Shown here: in pieces, positions 52,931 to 61,698 of the stretch
Position numbering within the stretch: the stretch's first letter is position 1
How the letters are laid out: every line of letters begins with the position of its first letter
Origin: Azotobacter paspali
GTDB taxonomy: Bacteria > Pseudomonadota > Gammaproteobacteria > Pseudomonadales > Pseudomonadaceae
Length of the DNA: 64,000 nt
Assembly (NCBI RefSeq): GCF_042434745.1
Contig: NZ_JBHLSS010000036.1
Reading direction: 5' to 3' (one strand)
Program-made: the position numbers and the translations under genes
Notes under the pieces: generated by a model
Database searches by the model: none
What the model was told of the DNA's origin: nothing
Seen by the model: only the letters and a program-made list of their open reading frames with translations

Positions 52931-53101
52931 GGGCGTTTCATCAATTGCTTCCCGCGTTGCGCCGGAAACGGGGTCATGCGGCGTTGCAGCCTTTGACAAT
53001 GGAATGACCATTGCTTGCAGGCTGCGCCTTGCCGAACGCGGCCCGGCCTGGCCCCATTTCCGGCGGCAACGCAACCGGGGGAAACAGTTGATGACACGCC
53101 C
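52931..53101. mobile_element. 171-bp palindromic element (copy B of the MITE-like family)
   Basis: The ends are imperfect inverted repeats: GGGCGTTTCATCAATTGCTT at 52931 and, on the opposite strand, GGGCGTGTCATCAACTGTTT ending at 53101. The similarity continues inward for about 45 bp. Read in reverse, GCGTTGCCGCCGGAAATGG and CCAGGCCGGGCCGCG align with copy A (951 onward), and the centre is related too. No coding capacity. It lies between kup and nfsB, which converge, so it could also serve as a transcript end. Confidence 0.7.
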
Positions 53102-53194
53102 AAGGTCCGCCACGGGATGGCGCCCGCCTCGGTTTCCGGTCGAATAGCGGCCGTCGCGCCCGACGAGTGCGGTCGCGACGGCCGGGGGAGGTGC

Positions 53195-53848
53195 TTATAG
53201 GAAGGTGAAGATGTCTTCGGCCGGCAGGCGCGACTTCGGCAGCTTGGCGTTGAAGTCGTCTTCGCTGCGATAGCCCAGGCTGACGATCACCACGCTGGTG
53301 AAGCCGCGCTCGCGCAGGCCCAGTTCCTCATCGAGCCTGTGGAAGTCGAAGCCCTCGATAGGTGTGGCGTCCACACCCGAGGCGGCGGCGCCGAGCAGCA
53401 GGGTGCCGAGGGCCAGATAGACTTGCTTCTCCATCCAGTGCTGCAGGTCCTTGCGGTCGTAGCGGTGCAAGTTGACGTAGGAGCTGCGCACGTTGCCCTG
53501 GCCGGCCTTGCCTTCCGGGGTGGCGTAGCGGCCGTCGAGGTCTTCCTGGTTGAGTACGGCCTTGAGATGGGCTGCGTCCAGGTCGGTGCGGGCGCAGAGC
53601 ACCACGACGTGGGAGGCGTTGAGGATCTTCGCCTCGTTGTAGGCGTAGCCATCCTGGGTCGCCTTGGCGATGCGGGCCTTGCCCTCGTCGCTGGCGGCGA
53701 TGACATGATGCCAGGGTTGCGAATTCACCGAGGACGGGCTGTAGCGCAGCAGGGTCTGCAACTCTTCCATGATGTTGGCGGGCACCTTGCGGTTGGGGTC
53801 GTAGGCCTTGGTGGTGTAGCGGGTCCTGGCGGCGTTGGCGATGCTCAA
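53195..53848 (-). CDS. nfsB: Oxygen-insensitive NAD(P)H nitroreductase NfsB
   Basis: 217 residues, the same length as E. coli NfsB. Shared blocks include LLRYSPSSVNSQPWH, NASHVVVLCARTDLD, NQEDLDGRYATPE and DFNAKLPKSRLP. FMN-dependent flavoprotein that reduces nitroaromatics, quinones and related substrates in the cytoplasm. Upstream on the opposite strand is a LysR gene remnant. Confidence 0.93.
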   Translation of the reverse strand: MSIANAARTRYTTKAYDPNRKVPANIMEELQTLLRYSPSSVNSQPWHHVIAASDEGKARIAKATQDGYAYNEAKILNASHVVVLCARTDLDAAHLKAVLNQEDLDGRYATPEGKAGQGNVRSSYVNLHRYDRKDLQHWMEKQVYLALGTLLLGAAASGVDATPIEGFDFHRLDEELGLRERGFTSVVIVSLGYRSEDDFNAKLPKSRLPAEDIFTFL

Positions 53849-53994
53849 GGTTCGTTCTCCTGTCGATGATTTCCTGGGCTGTTTCCACCCGCGCTCCGGG
53901 GCGGCGGGCGGCTGGGTGGATGTTCGGCCGTGCGGCTTTCAATGAAAAGCAGCAAAATCGGCCAACACCTTCAACCTTCACACCGAGAGTGAAA

Positions 53995-54078
53995 ATGATC
54001 CGCCTGGAGGACCTCGTCCTGTCCGTCCATTCCGCCGCCCTCGGCAGCTTTTCCGCCGTGGCTCGGGAGGTCGACCTG
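53995..54078 (+). pseudogene. LysR-family regulator, N-terminal remnant
   Basis: 28 residues, MIRLEDLVLSVHSAALGSFS then AVAREVDL, match the start of the LysR helix-turn-helix. The similarity stops abruptly within the recognition-helix region and unrelated sequence follows. It is divergent from nfsB, the usual place for its LysR regulator, so the regulator was probably lost by deletion between here and acuI. Confidence 0.6.
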
Positions 54079-54202
54079 TGCACGCCCTGCTCAGGAGCCG
54101 CTTCGCCGAACGGAGCGAGCGGCTGCGGCGCCGGGTTCCGGCAGTCTGAACGGGATGCGCCCTTGACGCCCTCTCGCCGAGGAGGAGGGGGCAATTGCGG
54201 AC

Positions 54203-55189
54203 TCAGCGATTCACATTGACCACGACCCGCCCGCGCACCTTGCCGGCGAGCAGTTCGCTGGCCGCGGGGATGGCTTCGCCTAGGCCGATCCCGGTGGTGA
54301 TCTCGTCCAGCAGCGACAGGTCGAGGTCGCGGGCCAGGCGTTCCCAGGCGACGATGCGGTCCGCGCGGGAGCGCATCACGCTGTCGATACCGGCCAGGGT
54401 GACGCCGCGCAGGATGAAGGGCGCCATCGTGGCCGGGAAGTCCATGCCCTGGGCCAGGCCGCAGGCGGCGACGGTGCCGCCGTAGCGGGTCGCGGCGCAA
54501 GCGTTGGCCAGGGTATGGCTGCCCACCGAGTCGATCACCCCGGCCCAGCGCTCCTTGGCCAGCGGCCGGCCGGGCTCGGAGAGGCCGGCACGGTCGAGGA
54601 TCTCGCCGGCGCCGAGCTTCTTCAGGTAGTCGGCCTGTTCCGGGCGGCCGGTGGAGGCCACCACCCGATAGCCGAGGCGGGCGAGCAAGGCGATGGCAAC
54701 GCCGCCGACCCCGCCGTTGGCGCCGGTGACCAGGATCTCGCCCTGCTCGGGCGTCACGCCGTGGCGCTCCAGGGCTAGCACCGACAGCATCGCGGTGTAG
54801 CCGGCGGTGCCGACGGCCATCGCCTGGCGGGCCGTGAAACCCTGGGGCAGGGGGATCAGCCAGCGGCCGTCCAGGCGCGCCTTCTGCGCCAACCCGCCCC
54901 AGTGGTTCTCGCCGACGCCCCAGCCGTTGAGCAGAACCGCATCGCCGACCTCGAAATCTGGGTTGGCGCTGGCTTCCACCGTACCCGCCAGGTCGATCCC
55001 CGGCACCATCGGAAACTTGCGCACCACCGGGCCCTTGCCAGTGATGGCCAGCGCATCCTTGTAATTGAGCGTGCTGTAGTCCACCCGCACGGTCACGTCA
55101 CCCTCGGGCAGTTGCGCCTCGTCCAGAATGGCGCTGCGGGCGCGGTAACCGGCCGCGTCGTCCTTTTCGATCAGGATCGCTTCGAACAT
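54203..55189 (-). CDS. acuI: Acrylyl-CoA reductase AcuI (YhdH-type MDR)
   Basis: 328 residues, zinc-free medium-chain dehydrogenase. Blocks include VDYSTLNYKDALAITGKGPV, PMVPGIDLAGTV, ILVTGANGGVGGVAIALLAR (NADPH-binding) and the GWGVGENHWGG loop. AcuI reduces acryloyl-CoA to propionyl-CoA with NADPH and protects against acrylate. A TetR-type palindrome is 16 bases upstream. Confidence 0.93.
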   Translation of the reverse strand: MFEAILIEKDDAAGYRARSAILDEAQLPEGDVTVRVDYSTLNYKDALAITGKGPVVRKFPMVPGIDLAGTVEASANPDFEVGDAVLLNGWGVGENHWGGLAQKARLDGRWLIPLPQGFTARQAMAVGTAGYTAMLSVLALERHGVTPEQGEILVTGANGGVGGVAIALLARLGYRVVASTGRPEQADYLKKLGAGEILDRAGLSEPGRPLAKERWAGVIDSVGSHTLANACAATRYGGTVAACGLAQGMDFPATMAPFILRGVTLAGIDSVMRSRADRIVAWERLARDLDLSLLDEITTGIGLGEAIPAASELLAGKVRGRVVVNVNR

Positions 55190-55204
55190 GCACCGTCTCC
55201 TTTT

Positions 55205-55219
55205 TAGACGAGTCGTTTA
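55205..55219. promoter_or_regulatory. TetR-type operator upstream of acuI
   Basis: TAGACGAGTCGTTTA is a 15-bp near-perfect palindrome (one mismatched pair besides the centre), 16 bases before the acuI ATG. The spacing and TAGAC/GTYTA ends resemble sites of AcuR- or NemR-like repressors. No tetR gene is adjacent. Confidence 0.5.
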
Positions 55220-55739
55220 TTTCTGGTCGAAAAATATGCCAGGACCTGAGTAAGCGGGCCAGGCCCTGTCCAGTAGTCGTTCCCTGGGGGTGCTGCGAGC
55301 GCTACGGCAGCAGGTTATAGACCGATCGTCTCGAATGAAAAATCGAGCCGCTTGGCCTGGTTTGGAGGTGTATCGGCCAGGATGACGATGAAGGCGCCGG
55401 TCGGACCGACGAACCGCATCCGGCCGACTTGGAGGCCTTTCCCATTTTTCCTGAAATCGGAAATTAAGAAGAGGGATAAAACTTCACCCGAGAAAGACCG
55501 TAGATGAAATACCAAGTCATCAGGAACGACAGCTCCGGGCCAGTGTGCGGCCTCTGGGAGCGGCGATGGGGACGGGAGGCCGGGCCGCTCGGGGCCGGCT
55601 TCGTCGGGTGGGGGGGGAGGAAAACCGGAGCGTGCTGCGAAAACGTGCGGGACGCTCTTCGGTGAAGGCGGTTGTCCCTGTACTACGCTTTCCCTGTCGC
55701 AGTCGCCCGCACCGGTTGTGGGTGGCTCGGGAGGAAGGC
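55220..55739. other. Intergenic region before the GNAT gene
   Basis: About 520 bases. A 66-residue minus-strand frame (55315-55515) from a TTG has no ribosome binding site or recognisable domain, so I do not call it. The GNAT frame is open upstream of its real start, but that part is Arg/Gly-rich. No other signals were identified. Confidence 0.45.
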
Positions 55740-56594
55740 ATGCAACAGGAAACCTATGAAATCGCCACCATGAGTCGCCGCGAAATCGATCTGGCGATCG
55801 ACTGGGCAGCCAACGAGGGTTGGAATCCGGGCATTCACGATGCGCAGTGCTTTCATGCGGTCGACCCGGACGGCTTTCTGATCGGGCTCTTGAACGACGA
55901 GCCGGTCGCCACGGTTTCGGCGGTTCGCTATGACGATTCTTTCGGTTTCATCGGTCTTTACATCGTCAGGCCGGAATACCGGGGCTGCGGATACGGTTCG
56001 CGCATCCTCGGCGCCGCAACCGAGCGTCTCGCCGGATGCAACATCGGGCTCGATGGCGTGGTGGGCCAGCAGGAGCATTACCGCAGGCTCGGTTTCCGGC
56101 TGGCCTACCGCAACGTGCGCTACGAGGGCTGGGGCCCCGGCGGCGTTTCCGCGGACTCCGGCGAATGCGTCGAACTGACCGCCTTGCCCTTCGACCGGGT
56201 CGAGGCCTATGACCGGGCCTTCTTCCCGGCACCGCGGACCCGTTTCCTCGAACGCTGGATCGCCCAGCTCGACGCCAGGGCGCTGGGCGTCCTGCTGGAG
56301 GGGCGTCTCGCTGGCTACGGTGTCCGCCGCAAGTGCCTCTCCGGCCACAAGATCGGTCCTCTGTTCGCCGATACGCCGGCGCTGGCGCAAGCGCTCCTGG
56401 TGGGGCTGCGCGCGGGCCTCGCGGAGGCGGAGCCGTTCTATCTGGATGTGCCGGAAGTCAACCGGGCGGCGCTCGGGCTAGCCGAGCGGCACGGCATGCG
56501 CATCGTCTTCGAGACGGCGCGGATGTATACGGGAGCTGATCCGGCGCTGTCGCTGGAGCGGCTGTACGGGGTAACGACCTTCGAACTGGGCTGA
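55740..56594 (+). CDS. GNAT family N-acetyltransferase (two-domain)
   Basis: 284 residues from ATG 55740, preceded by GGAGGAAG. The N-terminal GNAT domain has the acetyl-CoA loop VRPEYRGCGYGSRIL near residues 82-96. A second C-terminal GNAT-like half follows (YLDVPEVNRAALGLAERHGM near 240-259), as in YitH/acetyltransf_18-type proteins. The substrate is unknown. Confidence 0.88.
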   Translation: MQQETYEIATMSRREIDLAIDWAANEGWNPGIHDAQCFHAVDPDGFLIGLLNDEPVATVSAVRYDDSFGFIGLYIVRPEYRGCGYGSRILGAATERLAGCNIGLDGVVGQQEHYRRLGFRLAYRNVRYEGWGPGGVSADSGECVELTALPFDRVEAYDRAFFPAPRTRFLERWIAQLDARALGVLLEGRLAGYGVRRKCLSGHKIGPLFADTPALAQALLVGLRAGLAEAEPFYLDVPEVNRAALGLAERHGMRIVFETARMYTGADPALSLERLYGVTTFELG

Positions 56595-56878
56595 GTGTCG
56601 CGCCCCATTCGGCGCTATCTCGCCGGCTAGCTGATCTTTGCGCATGACGGGCGGCGGCATAGCCTGTCGACGGCCATGCTCGGCGTGCCGCCGGTGGGGC
56701 TGCCGATATCCGTCGGTTCGCTCGGCGAACCTCTCACCTTGGTACTGCTTGCGGCGTACCGGCGATCGCCCCGATCGGCTGGCCGCGGCGGTGCCGGGCA
56801 GCTTTTGGCGGACCGATTCGGCCCGGCGTCCGGCTGCCGTCGCCGGACCCCGATGTGGCGCGAACATGGACGGGTGCA
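56595..56878. other. Intergenic region without a supported gene
   Basis: 284 GC-rich bases between the convergent GNAT and ybhN genes. One frame reads LGVPPVGLPISVGSLGEPLT, but it lacks a ribosome binding site and a recognisable family. No terminator hairpin with T run was seen. Confidence 0.4.
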
Positions 56879-57841
56879 CTATGTCCGTGTCCGTGTCCGT
56901 GTCCGTTTCGCCCGCGCCTCGAGTCCCAGGTAGACCAGGCTGGCGACCAGCAGGGGCAGCAGGTAGTAGATCGCCCGGTAACCGAGCAGCGCGGCGAGCA
57001 CGCTGTCGCGTTCCGCCTGCTGGTGGAGCAGGGCGACGAACACCGTTTCCAGTACGCCGAGCCCGGCGGGAATATGGGTGAGCACGCTGGCGATGCTGGC
57101 GATCAGCAGGGTGCCGAGCACGGTGCCGTAACCGACCTGCTGCAGCAGCAGGACATGAATGACCAGCGCCATCAGTAGCCAGTTGCCGACGCCCAGGACG
57201 AGCTGCCAGAGCGCTAGGCGCAGGCTCGGCAGGCCGAGCGAGTGTCCGCGCAGGCTCAGCACGCGGCGGCGGGAGAAGGCGCAGAGCGTCAGGTAGAGGC
57301 CGACCAACGCCAGTAGCAGGACGCCGAGGAGCCGCAGATTGTCATGGTCGAGCGCCCAGTGCGCGGGAGGACGCACGGCGCCGGCGGCGAAGACCAGGCC
57401 GGCGAGCAGCAAGTAAGCGATCCAGTTGGTTGTCAAGCTCAGGCTGTAGACCTGAGTGATCTGCACGGCGGACAGGCCGAGGCGCGAGTAGAGGCGGTAG
57501 CGCAGGGCCAAGCCGCCGATCCAGGCGCCGAGGTTGAGGTTGAAGGCGTAGCAGACGAAGGTCACCGCCAATACCTGGCCGGTCGGCAGATGGTGATGGG
57601 CATAGCGCCGCCCGAGCAGATCGAAGCAGGCATAGAGCAGGTGGCTGGCGGCGGCGATGGCCAGGGCCGACAGCAGGGTGCCCGGCCGGTAGTCGGCCAG
57701 TGTGGTGAACACGTTGCGCCATTCGACTTTGCGCGCTAGGCCGAACAGCAGTCCGACCATCAAGATGAAGAAGACCCAGATGAGAAGACGGCGGATCGGC
57801 GGCCAGTGCCCGCGCGTCCATGCGCCGAGGCCGGCTTTCAT
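56879..57841 (-). CDS. ybhN: YbhN-type membrane protein (lysylphosphatidylglycerol synthase TM-region family)
   Basis: 320 residues from ATG 57841, which overlaps the clsB stop by 4 bases. About eight membrane helices (LLIWVFFILMVGLLFGLA, VLAVTFVCYAFNLNLGAW). The flippase-like fold is shared with the MprF membrane domain. The C-terminus ends in Lys followed by RT repeated four times, encoded by a hexanucleotide repeat. The ybhP-clsB-ybhN order is conserved in enterics. Confidence 0.88.
   Translation of the reverse strand: MKAGLGAWTRGHWPPIRRLLIWVFFILMVGLLFGLARKVEWRNVFTTLADYRPGTLLSALAIAAASHLLYACFDLLGRRYAHHHLPTGQVLAVTFVCYAFNLNLGAWIGGLALRYRLYSRLGLSAVQITQVYSLSLTTNWIAYLLLAGLVFAAGAVRPPAHWALDHDNLRLLGVLLLALVGLYLTLCAFSRRRVLSLRGHSLGLPSLRLALWQLVLGVGNWLLMALVIHVLLLQQVGYGTVLGTLLIASIASVLTHIPAGLGVLETVFVALLHQQAERDSVLAALLGYRAIYYLLPLLVASLVYLGLEARAKRTRTRTRT
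56881..56906. repeat. Hexanucleotide tandem repeat at the ybhN 3' end
   Basis: GTCCGT is repeated four times in a row at 56883-56906. On the coding strand it gives Arg-Thr dipeptides. Unit changes keep the frame and would only lengthen or shorten the basic tail. Confidence 0.8.
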
Positions 57842-59079
57842 GGGCTGGACCGGTGCAGGTTGTCGCCGCCGTCCGGCCGGGGGTATTGCAGGATTTCCAC
57901 CCGCGGGCTGTGCGCCGGTAGCCAGCCGACCCAGGCCGGGAAGTGGCTGAGGGCATGGTAGGCGAGAAAGGCCAGCGGCATGTGCCACCAGGTGTCGCGG
58001 GCGATCCGCTCCTTGGTCATGAGTCGGCAATGGTGGCGCTGCAGCCGCTCCAGCCGGTCGCTCAGTTCCCGGTTAAAGGCCCGGTCGCGGACGATTAGGT
58101 TGGCTTCCAGGTTGAGCGACAGGCTCAGCGGGTCGAGGTTGCTCGAGCCGACCGTGGCCCATTCGTCGTCGGCCAAGGCGACCTTGCCGTGCAGCGGGCG
58201 GTCGCAGTATTCGTGGATGAGCACGCCGTCCTTGAGCAGGTATTCGTAGAACAGGCGCGCACCGAATTTGGCGATCGGCATGTCCGGTTGGCCCTGCAGG
58301 ATCAGCTCCACCTTCACGCCGCGCCGCGCGGCGCGGCGAATTTCCCGCAGCAGGCGGTAGCCGGGGAAGAAATAGGCGTTGGCGATCACCAGCCGGCGAC
58401 GCGCCCGGCGGATGGCTTTTAGATATTGCTCCTCGATGTCGTTGGTATGGCGGCGGTTGTCGCGGGTGACGAACAGCACCCGTGCGCTGCCCTCGGCCGA
58501 CGGCCGCGCCGGCTGCCGGCCGTTGCCCAGGACTCGATGGCGGCGGCGCCACCAGAGCCGCGACAGCTCCGTGGCGGCGATGCTGGCGAGGGCGAAGCGC
58601 TGGATGTCGCGCGTCACCGGGCCTATCACCTCGACCGAATAATCCTGCTTGGCGGTCGGGCCGAAATCGCCCAGGTGGTCGGCGGAGAAGTTGATGCCGC
58701 CAAGAAAGGCGCGGGCGCCGTCGACCACCACGATCTTGCGGTGCAGGCGGCGGAACAGGTTGGTGCGCATGCCGAACAGCTTCGCCCGTGGATCGAACAT
58801 GCGCAGGCGGATGCCCACTTCGGTCATGGCCGCGATGAAACCGGGCGTCAGGTCCGCCGAGCCGTAGCCGTCCACGGTGATTTCGACGTGCACGCCGCGC
58901 CGCGCCGCGGCGATCAGTTCCCGGTGCAGTTCGTTGCCGACCTTGTCCTCGAAGAGGATGAAGGTCTCGATGAGGATCTCCCGACGGGCCTGGCGGATGG
59001 CTTCGAACACCCGTGGAAAGAACTCCTCGCCATTTTCCAGCAGCCACAGACGGTTGCCGTTGCGCCAGGAAAAGTTCAC
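57838..59079 (-). CDS. clsB: Cardiolipin synthase B (phospholipase D family)
   Basis: 413 residues from a GTG at 59079 that overlaps the ybhP stop (GTGA); the frame is open upstream but lies within ybhP. Two HKD catalytic motifs: HRKIVVVDGARAFLGG and HGKVALADDEWATVGSSN. ClsB makes cardiolipin in the inner membrane from phosphatidylglycerol. Middle gene of a three-gene operon. Confidence 0.93.
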   Translation of the reverse strand: MNFSWRNGNRLWLLENGEEFFPRVFEAIRQARREILIETFILFEDKVGNELHRELIAAARRGVHVEITVDGYGSADLTPGFIAAMTEVGIRLRMFDPRAKLFGMRTNLFRRLHRKIVVVDGARAFLGGINFSADHLGDFGPTAKQDYSVEVIGPVTRDIQRFALASIAATELSRLWWRRRHRVLGNGRQPARPSAEGSARVLFVTRDNRRHTNDIEEQYLKAIRRARRRLVIANAYFFPGYRLLREIRRAARRGVKVELILQGQPDMPIAKFGARLFYEYLLKDGVLIHEYCDRPLHGKVALADDEWATVGSSNLDPLSLSLNLEANLIVRDRAFNRELSDRLERLQRHHCRLMTKERIARDTWWHMPLAFLAYHALSHFPAWVGWLPAHSPRVEILQYPRPDGGDNLHRSSP

Positions 59080-59906
59080 AGGCGCACCTCGGCCGCCAGA
59101 GGCAGGTGGTCGGAGAGGTGGGGCCAAGGAGTATGGGACAGCACCCTGGCGTGCAGCGGCTCGAGATTGCGCACGTAGATGCGGTCCAGGCGCAGCAGCG
59201 GCAGGCGCGCCGGAAAGCTGCGCGCGCAGTGGCCGTGGCTGTGCTCGAAGACCTCGATCAGGCCACAGTCGCGCAGACGGGCAGAGGCACGCAGGCGCCA
59301 GTCGTTGAAATCCCCGGCGACCAGGATGCGCGCCTGCGCGGGCAGCGAGCCGATCAGTTCGCAAAGCAGGCCGAGCTGCTTCTGCCGGTGGCTTTCGAGC
59401 AGGCCCAAATGCACGCAGATGGCGTGTACCTCCGGTTGTCCCGGCACTTCCAGTTCGCAGTGCAGCAGGCCGCGCCGCTCCGGGCCGGGAACGGAGATGT
59501 CGAGGTTGCGGTGGCGCTGGATGGGATACTTGGACAGCACGGCGTTGCCATGGTCGCCATCCGGGTAGACGACGTTGCGCCCATAGGCGAAATCGCCCCA
59601 CATGCTCTCGGCGAGAAACGCGTAGTGCGGAGTTTCCGGCCAGTCGCGATGGTGCCGGGCATGGCGCTCGTGGGTACCGAGCACCTCCTGGAGGAACACC
59701 AGGTCCGCCGACACGTCGCGTACCGCCTTGCGCAGCTCGTGCAGGATGAAGCGGCGGTTAAGCGCGGTGAAACCCTTGTGGGTGTTCACCGTGAGGATAT
59801 GTAGGGAGTCGACGCACTGTTCTTCGCCATGGGCCTTCCGGCACCGGGTCTCCGCTCCGGGCTGCGGAGCGGGGCTCGGCCGGTCTAGCCGGGATTCCGT
59901 GGTCAT
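59076..59906 (-). CDS. ybhP: Endonuclease/exonuclease/phosphatase family protein YbhP
   Basis: 276 residues. EEP fold: LHILTVNTHKGF, ADLVFLQEVLG (catalytic Glu), VAGDFNDWR and the terminal SDHLPLAAEV (Asp-His). Probably a phosphodiesterase or phosphatase acting on lipid or nucleic acid. Translationally coupled to clsB, so a role in phospholipid metabolism is inferred. Confidence 0.9.
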   Translation of the reverse strand: MTTESRLDRPSPAPQPGAETRCRKAHGEEQCVDSLHILTVNTHKGFTALNRRFILHELRKAVRDVSADLVFLQEVLGTHERHARHHRDWPETPHYAFLAESMWGDFAYGRNVVYPDGDHGNAVLSKYPIQRHRNLDISVPGPERRGLLHCELEVPGQPEVHAICVHLGLLESHRQKQLGLLCELIGSLPAQARILVAGDFNDWRLRASARLRDCGLIEVFEHSHGHCARSFPARLPLLRLDRIYVRNLEPLHARVLSHTPWPHLSDHLPLAAEVRL

Positions 59907-59912
59907 GGGCGC

Positions 59913-61247
59913 TCAGTGTCGTTCTGGTCGCGGGCTGATGGATACCGGGTCGCTGGCGGGGAAGGTCTCCTCGATGCCTTCGTCGAGCAACTGGTCCGTG
60001 CTCGACAGTTCTTCGCTGCCCTCGATGTCGCCCTGCGTCCGCTGCGGCTGCAGCTCGACCTTGATCCAGCCGTGCTCGTGCCGGTCGAAGGCCTTGATGG
60101 CGGCGATGGCGTCGCCCATCGGCTTGATCTGGGTGAGGATCTTCGCCGGGTCGATGCGCCTAGCCAGGATCAGCTCGATCAGCTTGGGAATGTACTTGCG
60201 GTGATGGCAGTTGCCCATGTTGATAGTCAGGTTCTTTTCCGTCGCCAGACCGATTGGGAAGCTGCGCGCCTGCTGCGGGTAGACCCCGACGATCGACAGA
60301 GTGCCGGCCTTGGCCAGGGCCTCCACGGCCCAGTCCAAGGCCTGGCTGGGCGCGTCGCCCGGGTGCCAGTTGGCGCCGTCGGGATGAGTCTTCGGTGCCA
60401 CGGTGGCGACTTCCTGGGCGAAACGCTCCTCCTCCTCGGGGTCGTGGCCATGCTGGAAGGCGTGTTCGTGCCCGGCGTCCACGCCCACCGCCTCGATGGC
60501 CCGGTCGACGCCGATGCCGTCGGTCAGCCGGCGCAGGGTCCGCACCGGGTCTTCGCGTTCGAAATCGATGATTTCCGCACCCTGCTGGCGCGCCATCTGC
60601 AGGCGATCCGGGTAGCGGTCGATGGCGAACACCCGCGAGGCGCCGAGCAGCTTGGCACCGGCGATGGCGAATTGGCCGACAGGGCCGCAGCCGAACACGG
60701 CAACGGTGTCGCCGTCGCGGATCTCGGCCATTTCTGCGCCGAAATAACCCGTGGGAAAGATGTCCGAGAGCAGAATGGCCTGATCGTTGCTGATCTCGCT
60801 GGGCAGCTTGACCAGGCCGACGTTGGCGAAGGGAATCCGCGCCTTTTCCGCTTGCAGTCCCTGGAAGGCCCCACTCTGTTGAGGGCCTCCGTAGAACGCG
60901 GTGCCGGCGTTCTTGCCGTTGGGGTTGGCCACGTCGCACTGGGCGTAGTAGCCGGCGCGGCAGTAGGAACAGTTGCCGCAGGCGATGGTGGACGGAATCA
61001 CCACGCGGTCGCCGATCTGCAGGTTGCGGACTTCCTCGCCCAGTTGTTCGACGATGCCGACGCCCTCGTGGCCGAGGATGGTGCCCGGGCGCATGCCGCC
61101 GACGCTGCCACGGATGAAGTGCAGGTCGGTTCCGCAGATGGCCGAGGCGGTCAAGCGGACGATCGCATCGGTCGGCGCTTCGATTTGGGGGTCCGGTACA
61201 TCGTCCAGGCGGATGTCGCCGATGTCGTGGAAAACTACCGCTTTCAT
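59913..61247 (-). CDS. Zinc-dependent alcohol dehydrogenase (formaldehyde dehydrogenase-like)
   Basis: 444 residues from ATG 61247, with GGGGAGG 5 bases upstream. The catalytic zinc site is in SAICGTDLHF and ILGHEGVGIVEQ. The structural zinc cysteines lie in CGNCSYCRAGYYAQC. The Rossmann motif is VAVFGCGPVGQFAIAGAK. The protein resembles glutathione-independent formaldehyde dehydrogenases. An extra C-terminal piece reads LLDEGIEETFPASDPVSI, a motif usually found in small separate proteins. Substrate not determined. Confidence 0.9.
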   Translation of the reverse strand: MKAVVFHDIGDIRLDDVPDPQIEAPTDAIVRLTASAICGTDLHFIRGSVGGMRPGTILGHEGVGIVEQLGEEVRNLQIGDRVVIPSTIACGNCSYCRAGYYAQCDVANPNGKNAGTAFYGGPQQSGAFQGLQAEKARIPFANVGLVKLPSEISNDQAILLSDIFPTGYFGAEMAEIRDGDTVAVFGCGPVGQFAIAGAKLLGASRVFAIDRYPDRLQMARQQGAEIIDFEREDPVRTLRRLTDGIGVDRAIEAVGVDAGHEHAFQHGHDPEEEERFAQEVATVAPKTHPDGANWHPGDAPSQALDWAVEALAKAGTLSIVGVYPQQARSFPIGLATEKNLTINMGNCHHRKYIPKLIELILARRIDPAKILTQIKPMGDAIAAIKAFDRHEHGWIKVELQPQRTQGDIEGSEELSSTDQLLDEGIEETFPASDPVSISPRPERH

Positions 61248-61284
61248 GGGCACCTCCCCGGAAGGCAGTCGGTTGCTAGCGCGC

Positions 61285-61698
61285 TCAGTGCGCCTGGGCC
61301 ACGCCGTGCAGCACGGTGTCGCTGATCGAGGGGTTGTTGCAGGCGCTGATGTTGCCCAGCGAAACCACGCCGACCAGGCGTTTCTCGCGGTTCATCACCG
61401 GCAGGCGGCGCACATGGATGTCGGCCATGTTCTCAGCGACGTGCTGCACGTCCTCGTCGTCGAAGCAGTAACACACGTTGGACGTCATCACTTCGCGCAC
61501 CTGGGTATCGCAGCCCCTGTCCTTGGCCACGGCGCGGATAGCGATGTCGCGGTCGGTCAGCATCCCGACCAGGCGGTCGCCTTCGTTGACCAGCAAGGCT
61601 CCGCAATCGACCTTCTCCATTATCTCGGCCGCTTCGCGCAGCGTCTGGTCGGCGCGGATGGTTTGTACGTCGCAGGTCATGATGTCTTGGACTTTCAT
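61285..61698 (-). CDS. CBS-domain protein
   Basis: 137 residues from ATG 61698, after GAGGAAGAC. Two CBS motifs: VQDIMTCDVQTIRADQTLRE with LVGMLTDRDIAIR, and VREVMTSNVCYCFDDEDVQH with LVGVVSLGNIS. Such pairs bind adenine nucleotides. It resembles stress-related CBS proteins such as the hypoxic response protein type. It precedes the dehydrogenase gene (37-base gap), so the two may be co-transcribed. Confidence 0.88.
   Translation of the reverse strand: MKVQDIMTCDVQTIRADQTLREAAEIMEKVDCGALLVNEGDRLVGMLTDRDIAIRAVAKDRGCDTQVREVMTSNVCYCFDDEDVQHVAENMADIHVRRLPVMNREKRLVGVVSLGNISACNNPSISDTVLHGVAQAH

Noticed and set aside
53147..53195. Hairpin GCGGCCGTCGCG/CGCGACGGCCG after nfsB as a terminator
   Set aside because: A strong stem but no T run on either strand, so it was not called as an intrinsic terminator.
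55315..55515. 66-residue minus-strand ORF upstream of the GNAT gene
   Set aside because: TTG start without a ribosome binding site, no recognisable domain.
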